A stretch of 64,000 bases of DNA from Elymus sibiricus (Eukaryota; Streptophyta; Magnoliopsida; Poales; Poaceae): positions 242,583,095 through 242,647,094 of the forward strand of contig CM077671.1 of NCBI GenBank assembly GCA_039707655.1, given 5' to 3'. Below, piece by piece: positions 23,354 through 33,389 of the stretch; positions within the stretch are counted from its first letter, which is position 1, and each line of letters begins with the position of its first letter. The translations under genes and the position numbers were made by a program. A model generated the notes under the pieces. The model was not told where the DNA came from, made no database searches, and saw nothing but the letters and a program-made list of their open reading frames with translations.

Positions 23354-24926
23354 TGACGTGGCTTGAGACTGCGTCGGTATTTCCCCAAAGAGGAAGGGAT
23401 GATGCAGGACAGCAACGGTAAGTATTTCCCTCAGTTATGAAACCAAAGTTATCGAACCAGTAGGAGGATCACGACCACCCAATAAGCAGCACCTGCACAC
23501 AAACAACAAATACTTGCAACCCGACGCGAAAGAGAGGTTGTCAATCTCTCTACGGTAATAAGATAGATTAGGTAGTGATAGATAGGAGAGATAGATCTCT
23601 CAAGAACACAAATAGAAAGAGTAAATATGCAGCAATATGTTTTTGGGTTTTTGGTTTTGTAGATCTGAAAACAAAGAGTGCAAAAACGTAGATCGGAAAG
23701 CAATATGATGGAAAAGTAGACCCGGGGGCCGTAGGGTTCACTAGTGGCTTCTCTCATGAGTATAGCCCACGGTGGGTGAATAAATTACTGTTGGGCAATT
23801 GATAGAAAATTGAATAGTCATGACGATATCCAAGGCGATGATCATTATATAGGCATCACGTCCAAGATAGATAGACCGACTCCTGCCTGCATCTACCTCT
23901 ATTACTCCACACATCGACCGCTATCCAGCATGCATCTAGTGTATTAAGTTCATGGAAAAATGGAGTAATGCAATAAGAACGATGACATGATGTAGACAAG
24001 ATCTATTCATGTAGGAATAGACCCCATCTTGTTATCCTTAATAGAAACGATACATGCGTGTCTTGCTGCCCCTTCTGTCACTGGGAAAGAACACCGCAAG
24101 ATCGAACCCATCACAAAGCACCTCTTCCCATGGCAAGAAAAATCGATCTAGTCGGCCTAACTAAACCAAAGATTCGGAGAAGAAATACGAGGCTATAAGT
24201 AATCATGCATATAAGAGATCAAAGAAGACTCAAATAATATTCATGGATAGAAACTGATCATGAACTAAAAATTCATCGGATCCCAACAGACACACCGCAA
24301 AAGTTTACATCAAATAGATCTCCAAGAGACCATTGTATTGAGAATCATAAGAGAGAGAGAGGAAGCCATCTAGCTACTGCCTACGGACCCGTAGGTCTAT
24401 GGTGGACTACTCACGCATCATCAGAGAGGCACCTATGAGGAAGATGAACCCCTTCGTGATGGTGTTTAGATTGGATCTCGAGGTTCTGGAACTTGCGGCG
24501 GCTGGAATTGTGTTTAGTCGACTCCCCTAGGGTTTTTGGAATATTTGGGAATTTATAGGCATCACAGGCAGTGCAGAGGGGCCCCGTGGAGGGCACAACC
24601 CATCAGGGCGCGCCGGGGGCCCCCTGGCGCGCCCTAGTGGGTTGTGCTCTCCATATCCCACCTTCCTGGCTCTTCTTTGGCCCACTGGGTGTCTTCTGGT
24701 CCAGAAAAAATCTCCAAAAAGTTTCGTCGCGATTGGACTCCGTTTGGTATTGATTCTCTGCGATGTAAAAAACAAGCAAAAACAGCAACTGGCACTTTGA
24801 CACTATGTCAATAGGTTAGTCCCAAAAATGATATAAAGTTGTTATAAAATGATTGTAAAACATCCAAGAATGATAATATAGCAGCATGGAACAAGCAAAA
24901 ATTATAGATACGTTGGAGACGTATCA
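23354..24926 (-). repeat. 3' LTR of the minus-strand gag-protease Gypsy
   Basis: Ends are tgacgtgg and ..gacgtatca as read on the plus strand; the LTR proper starts TGATACGTC on the minus strand. It pairs with 29759-31322. Confidence 0.93.
24550..24652 (-). promoter_or_regulatory. LTR promoter: hairpin plus TATA (minus strand)
   Basis: Hairpin arms 24588-24614 and 24626-24652 (ggagggcacaaccc.. with ..gggttgtgctctcc). About 30 bp downstream on the minus strand is TATAAATT (plus-strand aatttata, 24550-24557). Confidence 0.72.
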
Positions 24927-24940
24927 GCATCCCCAAGCTT
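24927..24940 (-). promoter_or_regulatory. Polypurine tract (minus strand)
   Basis: Minus-strand aagcttggggatgc abuts the 3' LTR. Two further copies of the same motif lie inside the element at 26694-26707 and 26749-26762. Confidence 0.85.
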
Positions 24941-27419
24941 AATTCCTACTCGTCCTCGAGTAGGTAAATGATAAAAACAGAATTTTTGATGTGGAATGCT
25001 GCCTAACATGTTCATCTCATATTCTTTTCTTTTCTATAACATGGACATTTGGACTTGTAAATGATTCAAAGCAATAGTCTAGTTTTAACATAATAACTTC
25101 AATACTCAAGCATGTCAACAAGCAACCATGTCTTTCAAAATATCAACATTAAAGAAAGTTATCCCTAGCCCATTATGCTCAATCATTGATCCATTCATGA
25201 AACACACTCAAATATTAGCTATGCCCAATGCTCAAGTACAATCATAGTGCCCCCTAGTTGGTGCTTATAAGAGAAGATGGAGACTCAAAGCAAAAATAAA
25301 AATTGCATAAAGTAAATAGATAGGCCCTTCGCAGAGGGAAGTAGGGGTTTGTAGAAGTGCCAGAGCTCAAGTTTTAAATTGAGAGAGAAAAATATTTTGG
25401 GTGGCATGCTTTTCCTGTCAACGAAAATGACAAAGTAGCTCACAATACTTTCCATGCTAGATATATCATAGGCGGTTTCCAAACAGAAAATAAAGTTTAT
25501 TCCTTTTTCCACCAAACTTTCACTTTCCATGGCGGGCCGTATCCATGGTTGCCTTCCATACCAACACTTTCCAAGGAATTTATTATTTGACAATATAAAG
25601 TAAATATTTTTTTCCTTTTTCATTTCGGGAATGGCCATCCCTATTACCGCCGCACTCTCGTGCAGTGACAAGTGAATAAACACTCATCTTGAGAATAACA
25701 CATCTAGCATGGAAAAATATTGGACACTCCCCACCGTTTCATGAGCGGTATGTGCACACAAAAGACAAAATTTATTTTGAAAATTTAGAGATGGCACATA
25801 CAAATTTGCTTGGAACGGCACAGAAATACCGCATATAGGTAGGTATGGTGGACTCATAAGGCAAAACTTGGTTTAAGGATTTTGGATGCACAAGTAGTAT
25901 TTCTACTTAGTACAAATGGAGGCTAGCAAATAGATTGGGAAGCAACCAAACCAAGAAACGAAAATTCACATAAGAGAGCATTGAACATACCTAACATTGA
26001 ATAATGCAACACAAGTAGGATGTAACTTCATTGCATAACTATTGACTTTCGTGCATGCATAGGGAATCACAAACCTTAACACCAATATTCCTACTAAGCA
26101 TAATTACTCACTAACATGACTCACATATTACTATCATCATGTTTCAAAACTATTACAAGGAATCAAGTTTAATTTGTCCAATGATCTTCATGAAAGTTTT
26201 TATTATATCCTCCTTGGATATCTATCACTTTGGTACTAGTTTCATATATTGCCATTGCTTTTTGGCAAGCTCAAACAAATTTAAGTGAAGCACATGAGCA
26301 TAAAGATTTCATCTCTCAAAAAGTTATAAGTGAAGCATGAGAGGATTTCTTCAAAATTTACTAACTCTCAAATTAATCTAAGTGAAGCATGAGAGTATTT
26401 CTACAAAAATTTCCAAGCACACTGTGCTCAAAAAGATATAAGTGAAGCACTAGAGCAATTCTATAGATCAAAAAGTTTAAGTGAAGCACATAGAGAAATT
26501 CTAACAAATCATAGCATGATTTTGGCTTTCTCAAATAGGTGTGTCCAGCAAGGATACAAAGGAAAAACTAACAAACAAAGCAATCAAAGATACAAGACAC
26601 TCCAAGCAAAACTCATGATATGTGACGAATAAAAATATAGCTCCAAGTAAAATACCGATGGTCGTTAGAAGAAAGAGGGGATGCCACTCGGGGGCATCCC
26701 CAAGCTTAGTTGCTTGTTTCTCTTTGAATATATCTTGGGGGTGCGGTAGCATCCCCAAGCTTAGGCCTTTATCACTCCTTATTCCTTCATCCATCGTGAT
26801 CTCACCCAAAACTTGAAAACTTCAATCACACAAAACTCAACAAAATCTTCGTGAGATCCGTTAGTATAGTAAAGAAAATCACTACTTTAGGTACTGTTGC
26901 AAACCCATTCATATTTTATTATTGCATTATACCTACTGTATTTTAACTTTAGCATGGCTCATACCCTTCAATATAACCCATAGATTCATCAAAACAAGCA
27001 CACAATGCAACGAAAACAGAATCTGTCTTAAACAGAACAGTTTGTAGTAATCTGTACTCTACCCATACTTCCGCAACTCTAAAAATTCTTAACAATTACG
27101 AAAACGTAAGGAATTTGTATAGAAACACTTTTTTAAAATTTCAGCTTAAGATCACGTTCCAGCAAAAAATGAAAATTCATATACTGGACGCAAAGTTTCT
27201 GTTTCAGATTCAGCATCACTTCTACTCATCCTATGAATCATCATAAAGGCTTTACTTGGCACAAACACTAAATAAACCATAAAAACACAATCATAACAGA
27301 GGCATAATTGTGTCAACACTCAAAAATAGAAAGGAAAAAGTAAAAATTTATTTATTCATTGGGTTGCCTCCCAACAAGCGCTATCGTTTTACGCCCCTAG
27401 CTAGGCATAACGCATAGAT
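24941..27419 (-). other. Non-coding 3' region of the gag-protease Gypsy
   Basis: It holds the two internal polypurine copies, a run of degenerate repeats (caagtgaagcac-like and aagtgaagcatgag units at about 26280-26500), and the shared 3' module at about 25320-25770 with the hairpin ttccctctgcgaaggg (minus strand, 25325-25340). A 132-codon ORF (25683 to 25285) spans that module; I do not call it a gene but list it as a question below. Just after the protease stop is the inverted repeat ttggg..cccaa (27359-27382). Confidence 0.65.
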
Positions 27420-29501
27420 TCAAGTATTGTCATCCTTGGTTTTGGATCCATAGGATGCCCTCATGATTGATTCATATGGTGGATTAATTCTTGTTCTAGG
27501 GAAGTTTTCCATACCCTTTCTCAAGGGAAATTGAAAACGAATATTGCCTTCTTTCATATCAATCACGGCACCTATAGTGCGTAAAAATGGTCTACCAAGT
27601 ATAATGGGACAAGACGGATTGCAATCAATATCAAGCACAATAAAATCAATAGGCACATAGTTCCTATTTGCAGGAATAAGAACATCATTAATTCTTCCCA
27701 AAGGGTTTTTAATAGTAGAATCTGCCAAGTGCAAATTAAGAGAACATTCTTCAATATTGGTAAGACCAAGCACATCACATAGAGATTTTGGAATCGTGGA
27801 AACACTAGCACCCAAATCACACAAAGCAAAGCATTAATAATTTTTAATCTTGACCTTAATGGTAGGTTCCCACTCATCATGTAATTTTCTAGGAATAGAA
27901 ATCTCCAATTCCAACTTTTCTTCAAAAGATTTCATCATGGCATTAACGATATGTTTAGTAAAAGCTTTATTTTGCTCATAAGCATGGGGTGAATTCAACA
28001 TGAATTGCAACAAATAAATACATTCAATCAAAGATCAACTATCATAATTAAAGTCTTTGCAATCCAAGATAGTGGGCACATCACTAGTTAAAGTTTTGAC
28101 CTCTTCAAACCCACTTTTATCAAAATTTTCATCAAGATTTTCACCCTCCAAATTATTGGGAAGCCTTCTAGCTAAAGTTGACTCTACTTCAGTCCCTTCA
28201 TTATCAATTTTTATATTACTAAACAAGGAATCAATAGAATAAACACCAATCACTTTAAGATCTTCATCTTTTTTACGAAGGCGATCACTAGAAAACGATT
28301 TTTCTGTGATTTCTCTTTTAGCTCTAAGCATAGCGGTTCTTTTGTTACTTTCATCCATAGAGACATAGAAAGATTTAATAGATTCATCAATATTAGGCAC
28401 AAAAGCTTTCAACTTGAGATTTTCAACATCATGAGAAATTCTATCAATGCTTCTAGACATATCACCGATCTTATTCAACTTTTCTTCTATCGTAGTATTG
28501 AAAGCCTTTTGCGTATTGATAAATTCTTTAATATTACTCTCAAGATCAGAGGTGTTCCTATTATTATTGTAGGAAGAATTTCCATAGGAATTACCATAAT
28601 TATTAGTGGAATTTCCAGGAAAAGGCCTAGGATTAAAATTACCTCTATAAGCATTGTTATTGAAATTGTTTCGCGAGACAAAATTCACATCTATGGAATC
28701 ATTATTTTGCTCAATCAAAGTAGACAAAGGCACATCATTACGATAAATAGGAGCATTTTTACTAGCAACCAATTTCATCAAAGCATCAACTTTATCACAC
28801 AAAGTACTAATTTCCTCTACCGAATTAACTTTTTTACTAGTAGGTGCTCTTTCAGTATGCCATTGAGAATAATTAGCCATGATATTATCTAGCAATTTAG
28901 TAGCTTCACCCAAGGTAATCTCCATAAAAGTACCACCCGCGGCGGAATCTAAAAGATTTCTAGAGACAAAATTCAATCCCGCATAATTTTTTTGTATGAT
29001 CATCCAAAGATTTAAACCATGAGTAGGACAATTTCTTAGCATCAACTTCATTCTTTCCCAAGATTGTGCAACATGTTCATGCTCAAGTTGCTTAAAATTC
29101 ATGATTTGCGTCCTAAGGGAAATAATTTTCGCGGGCGGAAAATACTTAGTGATAAAAGCATCCTTGCACTTATTCCAAGAATCGATACTATTGCGAGGCA
29201 AAGAGGAAAACCAAATTTTAGCACGATCTCGCAAGGAAAAAGGAAATAGTTTCAACTTAACAATATCATTGTCCACATCTTTTTTCTTTTGCATATCACA
29301 CAATTCTACGAACGTGTTTAGATGGGACGCGGCATCCTCATTAGGATTACCGGAAAATTGATCTTTCATGACAAGATTCAACAAAGCGGCATTAATATCA
29401 CAAGACTCCGCACTAGTGGCGGGAGGAGCAATAGGTGTACTAATAAAATCATTGTTATTAGTATTGGAAAAATCACACAACTTGGTGTTTTCTTGAGTCA
29501 T
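27420..29501 (-). pseudogene. Gag-protease ORF with two in-frame stops
   Basis: The start is the minus-strand ATG at 29501 (MTQENTKLCDFSN..); the ORF is open upstream but only from a TTG. Gag domain is residues about 40-230 (FPFSLRDRAKIWFSSLP, then an FKQLEHEHVAQSWER block), followed by an Asn/Gly/Tyr-rich linker without a CCHC knuckle and a helical segment. Stops: TGA 28032-28034 and TAA 27834-27836, both in the same frame as what follows. Protease follows with CDLGASVSTIP near 27825-27800 and ILGRPFLRTIGAVID. The reading ends at TGA 27420-27422, with no RT after it. Otherwise the frame is intact over 2 kb, so decay is light. Confidence 0.9.
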
Positions 29502-29731
29502 CGTGACTACGCAAACAAGATTGCAAGCAAGGAAGAGATCCGGCAAGAAAAAGGGCAAGCGAAAAAGAGGGCGAATAAAACGACAAATTAGTGAAGTGGG
29601 GGAGAGGAAAACGAGAGGCAAATGGCAAATAATGTAATTGCAAGGAGATGAGATTTGTGATTAGGAACCTTGTAGATAATGGTGGAGTCCCCTCGGTGCC
29701 TACGATAGGCACGTAGAAGAGACCGCTTCCT

Positions 29732-29748
29732 CCCGGGCAACGGCGCCA
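29732..29748 (-). promoter_or_regulatory. Primer-binding site, tRNA-Asp type (minus strand)
   Basis: Plus-strand cccgggcaacggcgcca reads tggcgccgttgcccggg on the minus strand, 10 bases after the 5' LTR. It has one mismatch to the tRNA-Asp form at 42499. Confidence 0.88.
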
Positions 29749-29758
29749 GAAATTCCTT

Positions 29759-31322
29759 TGACGTGGCTTGAGACCGCGTCGGTATTTCCCCAAAGAGGAA
29801 GGGATGATGCAGCACAACGATGATAAGTATTTCCCTCTTTTATGAAACCAAGGTTATCGAACCAGTAGGAGGATCACCACCACCCAATAAGCAGCACCTG
29901 CACACAAACAATAAATACTTGCAACCCGACGCGGAAGAGAGGTTGTCAATCTCTCCACGGTAATAAGATAGATTAGGTAGTGATAGATAGGAGAGATAGA
30001 TCTCTCAAGAACACAAATAGAAGGAGTAAATATGCAGCAATATGTTTTTGGGTTTTTGGTTTTGTAGATCTAAAAACAAGGAGTGCAAAAACATAGATCG
30101 GAAAGCAATATGATGGAAAAGTAGACCCGGGGGCCGTAGGGTTCACTAGTGGCTTCTCTCATGAGTATAGCGCACGGTGGGTGAACAAATTACTGTTGGG
30201 CAATTGATAAAAAATCGAATAGTCATGACGATATCCAAGGCGATGATCATTATATAGGCATCACGTCCAAGATAGATAGACCGACTCCTGCCTGCATCTA
30301 CCTCTATTACTCCACACATCGACCGCTATCCAGCATGCATCTAGTGTATTAAGTTCATGGAAAAACGGAGTAATGCAATAAGAACGATGACATGATGTAG
30401 ACAAGATCTATTCATGTAGGATTAGACCCCATCTTGTTATCCTTAATAGCAACGATACATGCGTGTCTTGGTGCCCCTTCTGTCACTGGGAAAGAACACC
30501 GCAAGATCGAACCCATCACAAAGCACCTCTTCCCATGGCAAGAAAAATCGATCTAGTCGGCCTAACTAAACCAAAGATTCGGAGAAGAAATACGAGGCTA
30601 TAAGTAATCATGCATATAAGAGATCAAAGAAGACTCAAATAATATTCATGGATAGACACTGATCATGAACTCAAAATTCATCGGATCCCAACAGACACAC
30701 CGCAAAAGTTTACATCAAATAGATCTCCAAGAGACCATTGTATTGAGAATCATAAGAGAGAGAGAGGAAGCCATCTAGCTACTGCCTACGGACCCGTAGG
30801 TCTATGGTGGACTACTCACGCATCATCAGAGAGGCACCTATGAGGAAGATTAACCCCTCCGTGATGGTGTTTAGATTGGATCTCGAGGTTCTGGAACTTG
30901 CGGCAGCTGGAATTGTGTTTCGTCGACTCCCCTAGGGTTTTTAGAATATTTGGGAATTTATAGGCATCAGAGGCGGTGCGGAGGGGCCCCATGGAGGGCA
31001 CAACCCATAAGGGCGTGCCGGGGGGCCCCTGGCGCGCCCTGGTGGGTTGTGCTCTACACAGCCCACCTTCCTGGCTCTTCTTTGGCCCACTGGGTGTCTT
31101 CTGGTCCAGAAAAAATCTCCAAAAAGTTTTGTCGCGATTGGACTCCGTTTGGTATTGATTCTCTGCGAAGTAAAAAACAAGCAACTGGCACTTTGGCACT
31201 ATGTCAATAGGTTAGTCCCAAAAATGATATAAAGTTGTTATAAAATGATTGTAAAACATCCATTAATGATAATATTACAGCATGGAACAAGCAAAAATTA
31301 TAGATACGTTGGAGACGTATCA
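29759..31322 (-). repeat. 5' LTR of the minus-strand gag-protease Gypsy
   Basis: 1,564 bp, paired with 23354-24926 and followed by the duplication ttttg at 31323-31327. Confidence 0.93.
30955..31055 (-). promoter_or_regulatory. LTR promoter: hairpin plus TATA (minus strand)
   Basis: The hairpin lies at about 30993-31055 with a decayed left arm (cataagggcgtgcc). TATAAATT (plus-strand aatttata, 30955-30962) follows 30 bp downstream on the minus strand. This is the promoter that would drive the element. Confidence 0.7.
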
Positions 31323-31327
31323 TTTTG

Positions 31328-31706
31328 CTTTGGGCGAGGCGTGTGCCCAGCAGCCGCACTTGTGACGGGCGCAGCTGGAGTATCACGGCTTGCACCAGAC
31401 GGGGCGCCGTCGTTGCGGCCGTGGCCACCAGCACGGCGGGGAGGTGGAGACGGAACGTTTCCTCCTCCTGTGGCGCTAGGGTCAAGCTCCCCGGAATGTT
31501 GTTGCTGTTGCTCTTCTTCGGCGTTCCTCGCTCCACCTTCGGCCGCCCGGGGACACGCCAGTTGCGCCGCCTGTGCCAGTCGTGTCGCCCACAATGCCCA
31601 CCTCATCTACCGTCGCCGCGGTGTGCCCAGCGTCCACGGCCGCATGCGAGGGGGCCTTCGAAGTGGAGGGATGCGCAATCGTGCCGGCCTTCTTCTTGGG
31701 AGCCAT
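31328..31706 (-). pseudogene. Tat-type Gypsy gag N-terminus
   Basis: Minus-strand ATG at 31706 opens MAPKKKAGTIAHP.., the start style of Tat gag proteins. It stays open to 31482, then drops into a Pro/Arg-rich frame-shifted stretch, and is cut at 31328 by the inserted Gypsy. It continues at 23348 on the other side of that element. Confidence 0.72.
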
Positions 31707-31773
31707 GGGTGAAGATGACGGCGGTGAAGATCGAAGTGCTGCTCACGATCTCAGGTTCACGCAATGAAGCACG

Positions 31774-31791
31774 CCCCTACCTGGCGCGCCA
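31774..31791 (-). promoter_or_regulatory. Primer-binding site of the Tat-type element
   Basis: Minus-strand tggcgcgccaggtagggg lies four bases after the LTR end. It begins with the obligatory TGG; I do not assign the tRNA. Confidence 0.72.
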
Positions 31792-31795
31792 AAGA

Positions 31796-32745
31796 TGTCG
31801 GGGCAGGATGCACACGATCACCTATGGGACCAAGGGCCCCTTTGTGGTTCAGCAAAGGTGAGGTCAAGTTGCACAAAGAGCAGAGGTCATGGGACAGCAC
31901 GGCGGTGGGACGCTGGTGTTTTTACCTAGGTTTGGGCCACTGAGAAGCGTAAAACCCTACTCCTACTTTGGTGGATTGATCAGAGGAACACGAAGCACGC
32001 GCAGTGCTCAAACCCGGCAAAATCGCCTTCGGGGGAGCTACTACGCGAGTACAAGTGTCTAAGGGTCCGAATCTTGAGCTAGGTTGCCTTGGGCCTCCTT
32101 TTATAGGACAAGGGGCAACCACAGTGGCAAAACAGACATTTATCTAGCGATTAGATAGCTAATAGTGCTATCATACCTAACTCTGGCACTTAGGACAAAA
32201 TGCCATAAATGCTAGCCTAGGTGGCGAGCGGGGGTGCATCCCCGGCAAGCTCTTACCACCGCTTAGCTGGCTGTTGCTTAGTGTCTTGACATGCCTCTGG
32301 ACGGGTGTCAACTGAGCGTAATCTACCTTCCGGCGCATCGCCACGTTCTTAGCGAGAGCCACTTAGCCACCTGAGGGCTTGACACCGCATCGATTACTGA
32401 CTGGCATTGCGATGCGGTGGAGCGGTGGCTGATCGGCTCGCGCTTGCCGGGGGATGGCTTGCCGTGTCTTATGTAAGGTGCGCGCGCTTCGATCCCTGGC
32501 AGGCATCGGGAACATGGCTGGCACGGTTCTGGCCTATCTTGGGTTGTTGCGTTGATCTTGCCGACGCAGCCAGCCAGCGTAGGCTGTCCTGCCGGGGTCT
32601 TGGATGTTGGCTCCGTCTTCTTGATGCGCTCCTTGATCTTATGAAGAGCGGCTTCTCTGGTTTGGGATGGTGCTGACAGGGTTCTGCTGCTACTACCTGT
32701 GCATAAGTTAGGGGCACTGGGTACCCCATTCCTAGTGCACCGACA
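31796..32745 (-). repeat. 5' LTR of the Tat-type element (950 bp)
   Basis: Bounded by tgtcgg at 31796 and ccgaca ending at 32745, a 6-bp terminal inverted repeat. No second LTR is in the window, so the assignment rests on the termini, the adjoining PBS and the resumption of another element's frame at 32746. No promoter motif was identified. Confidence 0.82.
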
Positions 32746-33389
32746 GTGTTGAATCTTATTGGAACAATGATAAAAGTGGATTTGGAGAGGTCATGACTTT
32801 GTTTACTAACGAGTCCACTATTTTGGAAGAGGTTTATATTGACTATGACAACAAAGTTCCTATCTATGATGATTATGGTGATGACATCTATGCTATAAAG
32901 AGTAATAATAACCATGAAACTTGTCATCATGATTTCAATATTCAATGTGGTTATGTCAATCAAGTGTCTCATGATAGTTATTTTGTTGAGTTTCCTCCCA
33001 CTATTACGAATGAGCAGAAATTTGCTTATGGGGAGAGTAATAAATTTTCTATGATTGTGGATCATGAAAAGAAGTCTTTATGTGATAGTTATATTGTTGA
33101 ATTCCTTCATGATTCTACTGAAAATTATTATGAGGGAGGAACATATGCTTGTAGGTATTGCAATAATATCAAGTTTCCTCTCTATGTGTTCAAAGTTTTG
33201 AAGTCATGCTTGTTTTGCCTTCCTATGAAAATTTATTATTGCTACAATAAATTGTTTGATTGCAAAATACCTAGGCATAGGAAGTGGGTTAGAGTTAAAT
33301 GTGCTTCTCATGTGATCCATGATGCTCTTTTTGCATATTTCAATTACTATTCTTATGTGAGCATCATTGAAATCATCATGCCTAGCTAA
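32746..33389 (+). pseudogene. C-terminal fragment of a retrotransposon ORF
   Basis: Open reading from the insertion point to TAA 33387-33389 (about 213 codons) with no start of its own. The N-terminal part is acidic and Asn/Tyr-rich (SGFGEVMTLFTNES, YDDYGDDIY). The C-terminal part is hydrophobic and Cys-rich, with a basic HRKWVRVKCASHV segment. It recalls a protein carried after gag in several Triticeae Athila-group elements. I know no assigned function. Truncated by the Tat insertion. Confidence 0.6.

Larger units (their letters stand above)
23354..31322 (-). mobile_element. Non-autonomous Athila-group Gypsy with gag and protease only (Sabrina-like)
   Basis: 7,969 bp with perfect ttttg duplications and LTRs of 1,573 and 1,564 bp, read on the minus strand. 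In that orientation the order is 5' LTR (31322-29759), tRNA-Asp PBS, gag-protease, long non-coding 3' part, polypurine tract and 3' LTR (24926-23354). No RT, RNaseH or integrase is present and the coding part ends just after protease. Size, LTR length and the missing pol match what I recall of Sabrina in barley and wheat. The LTRs differ by a few percent by eye. Confidence 0.9.
9402..32745 (-). mobile_element. Tat-type Gypsy remnant, split by two nested insertions
   Basis: Three minus-strand pieces (9402-10935, 23001-23353, 31328-32745) become contiguous once the elements at 10936-22995 and 23354-31322 are removed. In its own orientation it has a 5' LTR (32745 to 31796), PBS, gag start, then a large internal deletion leading straight into the RT/RNaseH part of pol, and stops at an insertion point in early integrase (9402). 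Only about 3.3 kb remains; integrase and the 3' LTR should lie left of the window beyond the first Gypsy. Lineage is inferred from the RNaseH-region motifs (for example HVPRAEN). Confidence 0.85.

Noticed and set aside
31774..31791. Another member of the GC-rich promoter hairpin family (contains GGCGCGCC)
   Set aside because: The palindrome is part of the Tat-type primer-binding site. There are no long arms and no TATA follows.
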